NCBI GenBank assembly: GCA_964451715.1
Contig: CAYVIZ010000031.1
Span: 1-13,888, forward strand
DNA: 13,888 nt
Reading direction: 5' to 3'
Source: Tiamatella sp964451715
Lineage (GTDB): Archaea; Thermoproteota; Thermoprotei_A; Sulfolobales; Acidilobaceae
Shown one piece after another: positions 6,658-13,598 of this stretch; position 1 is the first letter of the stretch, and each line of letters begins with the position of its first letter. A program made the position numbers and the translations under genes. Under the pieces are notes generated by a model. It saw only the letters and a list, made by a program, of their open reading frames with translations, searched no databases and had not been told where the DNA came from.

Positions 6658-6915
6658 GTGACCTCGAGCCTGGCTAGGAAGCTGAGGGATATGCTTGAGG
6701 AAAAAGATATACAACTACTCGATATATACCGTTATGCGGTGAAGAAAGGATCAGAATACCTGTTCGAGGACAAGATACGCGTAAAGGACAAAGCGTCGGG
6801 GAAAATCTATACTATACCCCTTGGAGCGGCAAAGGAGAGCATGGAGCTAGAAGCGATAGTTGAAAAGATAACTTCAACCATAAAAGAGAAGGAGGAGCAA
6901 GAGGCATCATCGTAG
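6658..6915 (+). CDS. Uncharacterised 85-aa acidic/basic small protein
   Basis: I do not recognise this family. The product has an N-terminal helical part (SSLARKLRDMLEEKDIQLLDIYRYAVKKG), a short beta section (KIRVKDKASGKIYTIPLG) and a C-terminal charged helix (ELEAIVEKITSTIKEKEEQ) ending in a loose tail. There is no Cys, signal peptide or membrane segment, so it is probably cytoplasmic. I chose GTG 6658 because GGGGTGG lies 7 nt upstream and the TATA at 6599-6610 fits a start near 6631; an in-frame GTG at 6637 would add seven residues but lacks a well-placed ribosome site. It is divergent from a winged-helix gene that may regulate it. Confidence 0.7.
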   Translation: MTSSLARKLRDMLEEKDIQLLDIYRYAVKKGSEYLFEDKIRVKDKASGKIYTIPLGAAKESMELEAIVEKITSTIKEKEEQEASS

Positions 6916-6966
6916 AACAACTATCCCTGATGTTTTCGAAACTAGTTAAAAACGGATTATAGCTAG

Positions 6967-6978
6967 ACTCTTTTTAAC
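6967..6978 (+). promoter_or_regulatory. TATA-like promoter for the mevalonate-pathway cluster
   Basis: GACTCTTTTTAACG contains a CTTTTTAA box centred near 6973, 33 nt before ATG 7006. A start 26 nt downstream would leave a leader of only about 6 nt, so the first gene is probably read leaderless or nearly so. A second, weaker candidate (GTTAAAAAC, about 6945-6953) lies upstream. The rest of the 90-bp gap shows nothing else. Confidence 0.45.
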
Positions 6979-7005
6979 GTTTGTAGCACGCTTATCTACT
7001 AGGAG

Positions 7006-8301
7006 ATGAAGTTGGTAGGAGACACTCTAGAAGAGTTCATGGAGACTATGCAGGCACATGTACCGAAATACGATGATGTCCCCCTTTACGAGAGAGAGTA
7101 TAAGCCAGCCTGTCTCATTAGAAAAGCGGAGAAACAGGGGGAACCCGTTTATTTCAGAGTTAAAGACAGCCCCCTATTGCTTGTATCGGCAGTGCTTACA
7201 AGCCGGAGGGATTTAACTAGGCTGTTTAACACAGATGATTTATCAACAGCTTACAACGAGCTATCAAGGATAAGAGAATACTCTGAAACCATTGAGACAA
7301 ACGAACACAGCTGGGCGGAATATAGGGAGACGGAAGACATCAGCACCCTGCCCTGGATAAAGTTCTATGAGAAGGATGGTGGCTATTATCTTACCAGCAG
7401 CATAGTATCCGTATGCATTAACGGTGTGTGTAATGCCAGCATACATAGAATAATGCTGTCACCCCAGGGTAGCATCTTGATAAGGCTTGTACCACGCCAT
7501 CTTTACAGGCTAGCAAAAGAATACACGGGTAAAGGCTATTCACTGCCTGTAACGATAGTAATGGGTGTCCACCCTCTCCACACGCTGGCAGCCGCAACGA
7601 GTCCGCCTCTAGGAGTCTACGAACTCGCATACTCTGCTAGGAAGCTATCCTCTAAACTGTACAAATCACCACTCCACGGAAACCCTGTACCTAAGGCCAA
7701 TATAATAGTAGAAGCACGTATAACACCGGAACTAGGGAGGGAAGGACCCTTCGTGGACGCCATGGGGACTTATGACAGGGTTAGAGAGCAACATGTACTC
7801 GAGATAGAGAGAATATACTATAAACCCGGCGGCATGGCTCACATAATCCTGCCCGGAGGAAAGGAGCACGCCCTACTAATGGGGTTCCCCAGAGAAGCGG
7901 AAATCTATGCTAGCGTATCAAGGGTTGTCCCCAAGGTGCATAAGGTGGCATTAACCCCTGCTAGCGGCGGCTGGCTCCACGCTGTCATAAGTATATCAAA
8001 GAATACTGATGGAGACGCTAAGAACGCTATCATGGCCGCGTTCGCAGGCCACCCCAGCCTCAAACACGTTGTTATAGTAGATGATGACATAGACCCTGAT
8101 GACCCCTACCAGGTTGAATGGGCCATAGCTACCAGGTTCCAAGCCAGTAAAGACCTCGTCGTCATAAACAACGCTAGAGGATCAACACTAGACCCCTCAG
8201 CTAAAGATGGGGTCACGTCTAAGATGGGGTTAGATGCTACAAAGCCACTGCATGCAGGTGAGACATTCGAAAAAGCCGGAATACCCGGTTGCAGCGATTA
8301 G
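7006..8301 (+). CDS. UbiD-family prenylated-FMN decarboxylase, probably anhydromevalonate phosphate decarboxylase
   Basis: The 431-residue protein has the UbiD fold signatures. NASIHR supplies Asn143 and Arg148 (same spacing as N168 and R173 of fungal Fdc1). His165 lies in PRHLY and Glu206 in GVYELA, where metal/prFMN-phosphate ligands are expected. REGPFVD supplies Glu246, and Asp251 stands where most family members have a second catalytic Glu. The later ASGGWLHAVISI and VIVDDDIDPDDP motifs are also typical. The next two genes encode both subunits of aconitase X, the same gene set that makes phosphomevalonate dehydratase and anhydromevalonate phosphate decarboxylase in Aeropyrum pernix. The inferred reaction is therefore decarboxylation of trans-anhydromevalonate 5-phosphate to isopentenyl phosphate. 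The cofactor-making UbiX is not in the window. ATG 7006 is the first start after the promoter, and AGGAG abuts it. Confidence 0.88.
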   Translation: MKLVGDTLEEFMETMQAHVPKYDDVPLYEREYKPACLIRKAEKQGEPVYFRVKDSPLLLVSAVLTSRRDLTRLFNTDDLSTAYNELSRIREYSETIETNEHSWAEYRETEDISTLPWIKFYEKDGGYYLTSSIVSVCINGVCNASIHRIMLSPQGSILIRLVPRHLYRLAKEYTGKGYSLPVTIVMGVHPLHTLAAATSPPLGVYELAYSARKLSSKLYKSPLHGNPVPKANIIVEARITPELGREGPFVDAMGTYDRVREQHVLEIERIYYKPGGMAHIILPGGKEHALLMGFPREAEIYASVSRVVPKVHKVALTPASGGWLHAVISISKNTDGDAKNAIMAAFAGHPSLKHVVIVDDDIDPDDPYQVEWAIATRFQASKDLVVINNARGSTLDPSAKDGVTSKMGLDATKPLHAGETFEKAGIPGCSD

Positions 8302-8335
8302 AAGCATCCCATGCAAACCGCGGGGGACCTGTGCA

Positions 8336-9535
8336 TTGTACCTTACACGTGAGGAGGAGAGGATATATAATGGAGAATACGGGGAAGCCCTCCAGAAGGC
8401 TATACGTGTCATAGTAAAAGTAGGAGAGGCACTGGGAGCGAGCAGGCTTATAAGAATAAGGCATGCCCACGTATCGGGCATCTCATACAACAACATAGGC
8501 GATGCCGGCCTCGGGTTCATAGAGGACCTATACCGGTCCGGAGCCAGATTCAAGGTTGAAACCACTATAAACCCTGTGGGAACCGATATGGATAACCCAT
8601 ACATTGTACCCGGGGTTACACCCGAGTTCGTCTCGAAGCAGGCCAAAATAATAAAGTACCTGTCGGCAATGGGGGCAAAGCCTGTAATGACCTGTACCCC
8701 CTACTATGTCGACACTATTAAACCCGGATGGCACCTTGCTTGGGGCGAGTCTAGCGCTGTGGCTTATGCGAACAGCGTTATAGGCGCCTGGACAAACAGG
8801 GAGGGAGGCCCCCTCGCCCTCCTAGCGGGTATCCTGGGGAAGACCTATTATGCGGGAGTACACTTGCCGGAAAATAGGCTGCCCAGGACGAGGATAGTGG
8901 TTGAGAAATACGTTGAAGACCAGGCTTATGCCGGGATAATCGGGAAGCTGGTAGCGGAGAAGACTAGGAGGAAGCCCCCATTAGTCCAAGGTCTAAGCGG
9001 TATAAGAGAAGAGGAGTTGAAGACCATGTGTGCAGCAGCCGGGGCCGCTGGTAACCTGGAACTCTGCGTTATACCCGGCTTAACACGCGTTCCAGTAGAA
9101 GGATTAGAACCCGAGGAGGAAATAGTACTGGAAACATGGGAGATAGAGGAAGAACTCGATAAGCAGAAGCCTGACAAGCCTGTCGACCTGGTATTCCTCG
9201 GATGCCCACATAGCTCTATCAACGAGCTTACAACACTCCTGTACTACTTCAAGAAAACCGGTGGTAAGGCCCGGATACCCTTCTGGGTGGCGTTGAGCCG
9301 GAAGGTATACAGTGAAGCTGTAGAGAGGGGTATAGCACAGGCTTTGGCTGATAGAAACGTGAAGCTGCTACGGGATACGTGTATAGTGGTTAGTCCAGGC
9401 TGGAGGGAGACAGGGTACTCTGTGGCTACCAACTCGTTTAAAACAGCCTTCTATCTAAGGAGAATACATGGCATTGACGCGTACGTGTCACCCCTGAAAG
9501 ACTTGGTGAGAATGGCGGTGGAGGGCAAGCCTTGA
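8336..9535 (+). CDS. Aconitase X catalytic (large) subunit, probable phosphomevalonate dehydratase large subunit
   Basis: The product is about 399 residues. It begins MYLTREEERIYNGEYGE, the standard start of the aconitase-X (DUF521) catalytic subunit. I chose TTG 8336, with GGGGGA about 10 nt upstream; the frame is open back to ATG 8234, but that stretch overlaps the decarboxylase gene and does not resemble the family. Cys120 (VMTCTPYY), Cys290 (FLGCPHS) and Cys349 (RDTCIVVSPG) are the likely iron-sulfur cluster ligands; Cys232 and Cys244 are others. The motifs HAHVSGISYNNIGD and WGESSAVAYANSVIGAWTNREGGP are strongly characteristic. With the small subunit encoded by the next gene it should dehydrate (R)-5-phosphomevalonate to trans-anhydromevalonate 5-phosphate, using a [4Fe-4S] cluster. 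A 34-bp gap separates it from the decarboxylase. The stand-alone family also includes hydroxyproline dehydratases, but this neighbourhood favours the mevalonate role. Confidence 0.92.
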   Translation: MYLTREEERIYNGEYGEALQKAIRVIVKVGEALGASRLIRIRHAHVSGISYNNIGDAGLGFIEDLYRSGARFKVETTINPVGTDMDNPYIVPGVTPEFVSKQAKIIKYLSAMGAKPVMTCTPYYVDTIKPGWHLAWGESSAVAYANSVIGAWTNREGGPLALLAGILGKTYYAGVHLPENRLPRTRIVVEKYVEDQAYAGIIGKLVAEKTRRKPPLVQGLSGIREEELKTMCAAAGAAGNLELCVIPGLTRVPVEGLEPEEEIVLETWEIEEELDKQKPDKPVDLVFLGCPHSSINELTTLLYYFKKTGGKARIPFWVALSRKVYSEAVERGIAQALADRNVKLLRDTCIVVSPGWRETGYSVATNSFKTAFYLRRIHGIDAYVSPLKDLVRMAVEGKP

Positions 9536-9936
9536 AGTCATATAAGGTAAAGCCCATAGTTGATGCGGGGAAGCCTGTGGAAGGAGAGGGCTTGGTTGTA
9601 GAGAAGCCGATATCGTTTCTAGGCGATGTAGACCCGGATACCGGTGTGCTTAGAATGCCTGACTCGGAGATGAGGGGATCCCCTCTAAAGGGTAGAATAC
9701 TATTCGCCCCATACGGCAGGGGCAGTACTGTAGGATCCTATATAATGTACGCCTTGAGGAGAAACGGTGTCAACCCCCATGCGATTGTAATGCATAAAGC
9801 TGAACCAATAATAATAACGGGGGCCGTTATATCTGGTATAGCATTGTATGAGGGGATGCCGCTGGAATTCTACAGTAAACCTAGATACCTTAGAAGGGTG
9901 TTGATAAACAGCGACAAGGTGGAGGTCTATGAGTGA
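9532..9936 (+). CDS. Aconitase X swivel-domain (small) subunit, probable phosphomevalonate dehydratase small subunit
   Basis: This 134-residue product matches the DUF126 aconitase-X swivel domain. It opens with VDAGKPVEGEGLVVEKPISFLGDVDPDTG, then KGRILFAPYGRGSTVGS and HAIVMHKAEPIIITGAVISGIALYEG. Ser65 in GRGSTVGS corresponds to the conserved active-site serine of the domain. It pairs with the catalytic subunit to form phosphomevalonate dehydratase. Translation starts at TTG 9532, which overlaps the large-subunit stop as TTGA, with GGAGGG about 7 nt upstream; this favours translational coupling and balanced subunit supply. Its own end overlaps the thymidylate kinase start by 8 bp. Separate subunit genes are the norm in archaea; many bacteria fuse them. 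Confidence 0.93.
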   Translation: MKSYKVKPIVDAGKPVEGEGLVVEKPISFLGDVDPDTGVLRMPDSEMRGSPLKGRILFAPYGRGSTVGSYIMYALRRNGVNPHAIVMHKAEPIIITGAVISGIALYEGMPLEFYSKPRYLRRVLINSDKVEVYE

Positions 9937-10519
9937 ACCCCGATTCATAGCTATAGAAGGTATAGACAGGTCGGGGAAGACAACGCTTGCACGCCTCCTC
10001 TCCCAAGAACTAGGTAGGAGGGGTATAGAATCCATAGTAACCTATGAGCCGTGGCATCCCCTGTTGACTAGGGTTATCCAGGAGTCGGTAAAGAATAATG
10101 TAGACGGGCCTCTCGAGGCCCTGCTTTTCGCTGCCGATAGACTTATGCATGTCAGAGAGGTGATAGAGCCTGCATTAAAATCCGGCATATGGGTTATATC
10201 GGATCGTTATATATACTCCAGTCTTGCCTACCAGACTGTGAGAGGAGCTGATATTGGGTGGGTGGAGACTGTTAACAGGTACGCTGTAAAGCCTGATCTA
10301 GCCATACTCCTCGACCTCGATCCCGTCGAGGCATATAAGAGGACCGGGGATGAAAGGCTAAAACACTTAGAGAACCTCGAGCTAATGCATAGGATAAGAA
10401 ACGCCTACCTCGAACTCGCCGAAAAATACGGGATGATAATCATCGACGCCTCAAGGCCTCCTCGTGACGTGCTTCAAGATGTGGTTGAAGAGCTGAATAA
10501 AAAAGGATGGATTAAGTGA
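9929..10519 (+). CDS. tmk: Thymidylate kinase (dTMP kinase)
   Basis: At 196 residues this is normal length for the enzyme, which phosphorylates dTMP to dTDP for DNA synthesis. The P-loop is GIDRSGKTT (11-19); the Arg at position 14, where bacterial enzymes usually have Gly, is also found in eukaryotic-type dTMP kinases (GVDRAGKS). The substrate-binding EP pair (40-41), the SDRY motif (91-94) with YSSLAYQ, and the lid region near RTGDERLKHLEN (138-149) are all present. Start ATG 9929 has GGAGG 4 nt upstream, inside the end of the small-subunit gene. It is the last gene of the plus-strand cluster. No pathway link to lipid synthesis is evident; co-transcription with isoprenoid genes may simply join growth-related functions. 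Convergent with the acetyltransferase gene, 12 bp apart. Confidence 0.96.
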   Translation: MSEPRFIAIEGIDRSGKTTLARLLSQELGRRGIESIVTYEPWHPLLTRVIQESVKNNVDGPLEALLFAADRLMHVREVIEPALKSGIWVISDRYIYSSLAYQTVRGADIGWVETVNRYAVKPDLAILLDLDPVEAYKRTGDERLKHLENLELMHRIRNAYLELAEKYGMIIIDASRPPRDVLQDVVEELNKKGWIK

Positions 10520-10531
10520 AGGAGCTCTAGC

Positions 10532-11008
10532 CTAGAACGTCCTGTACTGTTCTATATCCAAGTCGGTGAACCCTAGTTTCCCGTAGAACTCTCGTGCAAT
10601 AAGGTTGTTCACCGGGTACACCGCGGTAATCATGTTTACCCCACGTGAACCAAGCTCCTCCACAGCCTTCTCTATCAGCAAGCCTCCCACACGTTTCCTA
10701 CGATAGCTGGGATGCACGTACAGGTCAGTTATAACACCCTTATACTTTGGCTCATAGAATATCCTATTCTTAACATCGACCTTGATGAACCCTATTACAG
10801 AGCCGCTATCCTCGTCCACGGCGACCAGTACTATAGAGTCGGGGTTGCTTATGGCGTTGGACACGTATTCTAGTGAAACGCTTTCCAAGTCATCCACAAC
10901 CTTGTAATGGGGATCCAGCTCCTCGTTCAGGCTTTTGAGACGAGCGACATACTCTGCAAGTACCTTAACGTCCTCCTCACCGGCCTTCCTAACAATTATA
11001 GAAGCCAT
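10532..11008 (-). CDS. GNAT-family N-acetyltransferase, paralogue 2 (altered acetyl-CoA loop)
   Basis: A 158-residue GNAT protein, starting at ATG 11008 with GAGGTG 6 nt upstream; an in-frame upstream start would run into the preceding gene. Motifs follow GNAT order: VRKAGEEDV at the N terminus, a central VIGFIKVDV strand, ITDLYVHPSYRRKRVGGLLI (motif A), and YPVNNLIAREFYGKLGFTD (motif B). It is clearly homologous along its length to the upstream gene: NEELDPHY versus NEEFDPAY, AREFYGKLGF versus AKQFYEKHGF. The pyrophosphate-binding loop (R/Q)xxGx(G/A) reads RRKRVG: the first Gly is Arg106, while the partner has Gly106. Activity could be weakened, or the protein could act as a non-catalytic partner. 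The substrate, a protein N terminus or small molecule, is unknown. It sits 4 bp behind paralogue 1, in a probable malic-enzyme operon. Confidence 0.9.
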   Translation of the reverse strand: MASIIVRKAGEEDVKVLAEYVARLKSLNEELDPHYKVVDDLESVSLEYVSNAISNPDSIVLVAVDEDSGSVIGFIKVDVKNRIFYEPKYKGVITDLYVHPSYRRKRVGGLLIEKAVEELGSRGVNMITAVYPVNNLIAREFYGKLGFTDLDIEQYRTF

Positions 11009-11012
11009 CCGT

Positions 11013-11489
11013 CTACACCTCGTGAATATAGATATGCGTCCACGGGCGGAACCCGTGTTTCTCATAGAACTGTTTTGCTATAACGTTCATAGCCGGGAAC
11101 TGGCTCGACAGTATTGATATGCCCATGGAAGACATCGCGTTGCCCGCCTCACGTATGAGCATAGAAGCTATGCCCTGCCTCCGGAACCGGGGTTTCACGT
11201 AGAGCTCCACTATAGTACCGTATCTACTGTTCCTCAGCATTCTGTTACCCCTGATTTCAGCCCTGAGGAAACCTACAGGCTTTCCATTCCAGCAGGCCAC
11301 CAAGAGTAACACGTCATCTCTTTTAATGCTCTCCTCCACATAATCCACCGCAATACTGCGTACATCCTCCCTAACCGCATAGGCAGGGTCAAACTCCTCG
11401 TTGAACCTGTAGAACCTGATCATCATGTCAGCTATATCCTCTACATGCTTCTCAGAGGCCTTCTTCACAGTTAACCCGGGCTCATACAT
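11013..11489 (-). CDS. GNAT-family N-acetyltransferase, paralogue 1
   Basis: This product is 158 residues, exactly the length of its downstream paralogue. It has the GNAT core: LTVKKASEKHVEDIADM at the N terminus, KPVGFLRAEIRG strand, IVELYVKPRFRRQGIASMLI with the intact loop RRQGIA (Gly106) for acetyl-CoA pyrophosphate, and FPAMNVIAKQFYEKHGF (motif B). It should transfer an acetyl group from acetyl-CoA to an amine; the acceptor is not recognisable. Its ATG directly follows the malic-enzyme stop (TAG then ATG, no gap), and the ribosome site GGAGGTGG lies inside the last malic-enzyme codons, so translational coupling is expected. Neither GNAT closely suggests RimI or the archaeal Nat catalytic subunit by eye. 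Confidence 0.92.
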   Translation of the reverse strand: MYEPGLTVKKASEKHVEDIADMMIRFYRFNEEFDPAYAVREDVRSIAVDYVEESIKRDDVLLLVACWNGKPVGFLRAEIRGNRMLRNSRYGTIVELYVKPRFRRQGIASMLIREAGNAMSSMGISILSSQFPAMNVIAKQFYEKHGFRPWTHIYIHEV

Positions 11490-12830
11490 CTAGAAATCCA
11501 CCTCCTCAGGTATCTTTTTAATGAAGCCCTTCTCGTAGAGTATGTTGTACTTGTCCATGGTGGACTTTATTATCTCGCGCGACATATGGTATATTTCATC
11601 CCTGGTCATTATTTTACGGGCAAGACCCTGCTCTATGGCTTTAAGCGCTACCGCCGTGGCTACACGCGGGTAAACCTCCCATTCCTCCATAGTGGGGACA
11701 ATATAGTCCTCATGTATACCCTTCTCCTCGGCGAACCTAGCTATCTCTATGCTGGCAGCTATGGCCATCTCGTCAGTTATGGTTCTAGCCCTAACGTTAA
11801 GTACTCCCCTGAAAACCCCTGGGAACACGAGGCTGTTATTAACCTGGTTGGGGAAGTCGCTTCTACCTGTAGCAACTATCCTTGCACCTGCCTCTTTGGC
11901 CTCCCAGGGCCATATCTCTGGTACGGGGTTAGCTTCGGCGAATACTATGGCGTCTTTAGCCATGGAGGCCACCCATTCCTTCTTAATCACCCCGGGCCCC
12001 GGTTTGCTGGCTGCTATAACAACGTCCGCACCCTCCATAGCCTCTGGTATTCCTCCCTTCTTACCCCCGCCTTCGGTTTCAACCGCTATCTCGTACTTCC
12101 ACTTATTAGAAACCATGAGCTTGTCTATGTCCGGCCGGTCTGGGTGGAGTATGCCCTTGCTGTCTGTAACGCTTATCTTCTTAAGATCGGCGCCGTAGGC
12201 CTTGAGGAGCCTGTATAATGCTATGTTGGCTGCTCCCGCTCCTATAATGGCTATTCTAACGTCTCTTATGTCTTTATTCACTATTTTAAGAGCGTTTATA
12301 AGGGCTGCAAGTGTTATAGCGGCGGTGCCCTGCTGGTCGTCATGCCAAACCGGGATGCTAAGCCTCTTCCTCGCTTCTTCCAGTATATAGAAGCACTTGG
12401 GGCTCTCTATGTCCTCCAGGTTTATCCCGCCGTAGGAAGGTTCCACGAGCTCTAGTAGCTCGAGGAACTTCTCAGGGTCTCTCGCCCTGTGAACCAGTGG
12501 TACAGCGTCTACTCCGCCTAGGTACTTGAATATAAGGGCCTTGCCCTCCATGACGGGATAGGCTCCCTCGGGCCCTATTTTGCCTAGTCCTAGGACTCTC
12601 GTGCCGTCGCTGACTATGGCTATGGTGTTCCACCTGCTCGTGTACTCGAAGCTTAGATCGGGGTCTTTAGCTATAAGCCTGCTGGGCTCGGCTACTCCGG
12701 GGGTGTACCATACGGCGAAGTCTTTCAGCGTTCTCACGGGGACCTTGGGGACTGTTTCTATTTTACCGCCATAATACTTGTGGAGCTTAACTGAGATATC
12801 ATACCAGTTGACTTCTTTCTTCTCACTCAA
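11490..12830 (-). CDS. Malic enzyme (malate dehydrogenase, oxaloacetate-decarboxylating)
   Basis: The 446-residue protein matches the short bacterial/archaeal malic enzyme without the C-terminal phosphotransacetylase domain. It catalyses NAD(P)+-dependent oxidative decarboxylation of malate to pyruvate and CO2. Motifs: WYTPGVAEPS with catalytic Tyr42, GLGKIGPEGAYPVMEGKA with catalytic Lys97, metal ligands NLED (Glu139, Asp140) and WHDDQQGTA (Asp165), the dinucleotide fold IIGAGAAN (195-202), and GRSDFPNQVNNSLVFPGVFRG in the C-terminal half. NAD versus NADP preference cannot be read by eye. Translation starts at TTG 12830 with GGTGG 6 nt upstream; no earlier start is in frame with a ribosome site. 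Two GNAT genes follow with 0 and 4 bp spacing, so this is the first gene of a probable three-gene operon, with candidate TATA boxes at 12859-12911. Confidence 0.96.
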   Translation of the reverse strand: MSEKKEVNWYDISVKLHKYYGGKIETVPKVPVRTLKDFAVWYTPGVAEPSRLIAKDPDLSFEYTSRWNTIAIVSDGTRVLGLGKIGPEGAYPVMEGKALIFKYLGGVDAVPLVHRARDPEKFLELLELVEPSYGGINLEDIESPKCFYILEEARKRLSIPVWHDDQQGTAAITLAALINALKIVNKDIRDVRIAIIGAGAANIALYRLLKAYGADLKKISVTDSKGILHPDRPDIDKLMVSNKWKYEIAVETEGGGKKGGIPEAMEGADVVIAASKPGPGVIKKEWVASMAKDAIVFAEANPVPEIWPWEAKEAGARIVATGRSDFPNQVNNSLVFPGVFRGVLNVRARTITDEMAIAASIEIARFAEEKGIHEDYIVPTMEEWEVYPRVATAVALKAIEQGLARKIMTRDEIYHMSREIIKSTMDKYNILYEKGFIKKIPEEVDF

Positions 12831-12858
12831 AACATTCCACCTTAAACCATGTATCCAG

Positions 12859-12911
12859 TTTTATACTGTTTGATTTGTCATGTAGAATCTAAATAGTGTT
12901 CTAGTATAAAA
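12859..12911 (-). promoter_or_regulatory. Promoter region of the malic-enzyme operon with inverted TATA-like arms
   Basis: Plus-strand TTTTATACT (12859-12867) and AGTATAAAA (12903-12911) form a perfect 9-bp inverted repeat around a 35-nt loop. On the minus strand the distal arm reads TTTTATACT and would start transcription near 12882, leaving a leader of about 50 nt with GGTGG. The proximal arm reads AGTATAAAA and would start nearly at the ribosome site, so the distal arm fits better. The repeat could also be an operator. Confidence 0.4.
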
Positions 12912-12929
12912 GGTTACCTAGACAGAAAA

Positions 12930-13517
12930 CTAATATGTGTTAGACAGTTGTCTAGAAGACTTCTCTAGGAACAACTCAAGATAACTCTTAACAGTAGACG
13001 GATACCTATCCAAGCCCAGCGAGGAAACCACTTCCTCAACCAGCGAAACAGCCTCACCACCCTCCCCCATAGCCTCTACCTCAACAAAACATCCCAACCC
13101 GGAAACCTTATCCAAGTAAACACTGACCCCGCCACCAGAATATATCCTCCTCTCCTTATGAAGCCTAGCAACAACACTAAACCCCAGTCTTTCCAGAATA
13201 TCCACTAGAGCCCAGGGATCCTCAGCAAAGTTAAACGAAACCTCGCGACGAGCTTTGACAGGGCCCGGCAACTTAGGCCCCTTCCATGTAAGCGAGTAGC
13301 TCATAGAGCCCCCGCTACTAGACAACCGCAACCTCAACGCCTCATCCCTCTCCTTCAAATCCCTACAAGGATGACTGAAATACAAGTCATCCTCACTACC
13401 GCTCCAAACAAGCTCATAACCCTTCTCAGCCAGCTTCTCCTCAACCAACACATGATCCCGGCAGGAAACAATGATTTTCTCCTCAACCTCAAGCAAAACC
13501 CTATCGTCCCCCCACAC
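12930..13517 (-). CDS. CYTH-domain protein (CyaB / thiamine-triphosphatase-like)
   Basis: The 195-residue product is a CYTH domain: the ExExK signature is EVEEK (10-14), followed by DLYFSHPCRDL, EALRLRLSS, a SLTWKGPKL strand, REVSFNF, then RRIYS and YLDKVSGLGCFVEVEAMG, the typical closing strands DxVxGLGxFxEVE. These beta-tunnel proteins bind polyphosphorylated compounds with Mg2+ or Mn2+. The fold covers class IV adenylyl cyclases, thiamine triphosphatases and inorganic tripolyphosphatases; archaeal CyaB-like members are rarely characterised, so the reaction here is open. GTG 13517 is about 11 nt from the inferred transcript start but has no ribosome site. TTG 13496 would give MLEVEEK, closer to usual family starts, with a G-run 10 nt upstream, and is a real alternative. 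Divergent from rtcB and 99 bp upstream of the malic-enzyme gene on the same strand. Confidence 0.88.
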   Translation of the reverse strand: MWGDDRVLLEVEEKIIVSCRDHVLVEEKLAEKGYELVWSGSEDDLYFSHPCRDLKERDEALRLRLSSSGGSMSYSLTWKGPKLPGPVKARREVSFNFAEDPWALVDILERLGFSVVARLHKERRIYSGGGVSVYLDKVSGLGCFVEVEAMGEGGEAVSLVEEVVSSLGLDRYPSTVKSYLELFLEKSSRQLSNTY

Positions 13518-13548
13518 TTAAAACCAGGAAACCCTGTCTATAGACCAG

Positions 13549-13558
13549 TAATATAAAA
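13549..13558. promoter_or_regulatory. Shared TATA element between CYTH gene and rtcB
   Basis: The plus strand reads TAATATAAAA and the minus strand TTTTATATTA. For rtcB, a start near 13580 gives a 19-nt leader with GGTGA at 13588-13592 before ATG 13599. For the CYTH gene, a start near 13528 gives a leader of 11 nt (GTG 13517) or 32 nt (TTG 13496). Confidence 0.5.
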
Positions 13559-13598
13559 CCCCGCCCCTCAAACAATATTACTACAATGGTGACAACGG

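Noticed and set aside
8082..8106. Second C/D-like motif, ATGATGA followed by CTGATGA, on the plus strand
   Set aside because: It encodes the Asp-rich DDDIDPDD motif of the UbiD-family protein, the boxes are only 8 nt apart, and there is no terminal stem.
8234..8335. Longer N terminus of the aconitase-X large subunit from ATG 8234
   Set aside because: It would overlap the decarboxylase gene by 68 bp, has no family resemblance, and the standard start (YLTREEE) with a ribosome site lies at TTG 8336.
10691..10693. Frameshift or pseudogene in GNAT paralogue 2 to explain the lost loop Gly
   Set aside because: The frame is intact from start to stop, and motif B and flanking residues are well kept, so this is a substitution, not decay.
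11586..12218. A 210-codon open frame on the plus strand opposite the malic enzyme
   Set aside because: Its translation is a Tyr/Leu/Pro-rich shadow of the opposite strand with no motif, while the minus frame is a clear malic enzyme.
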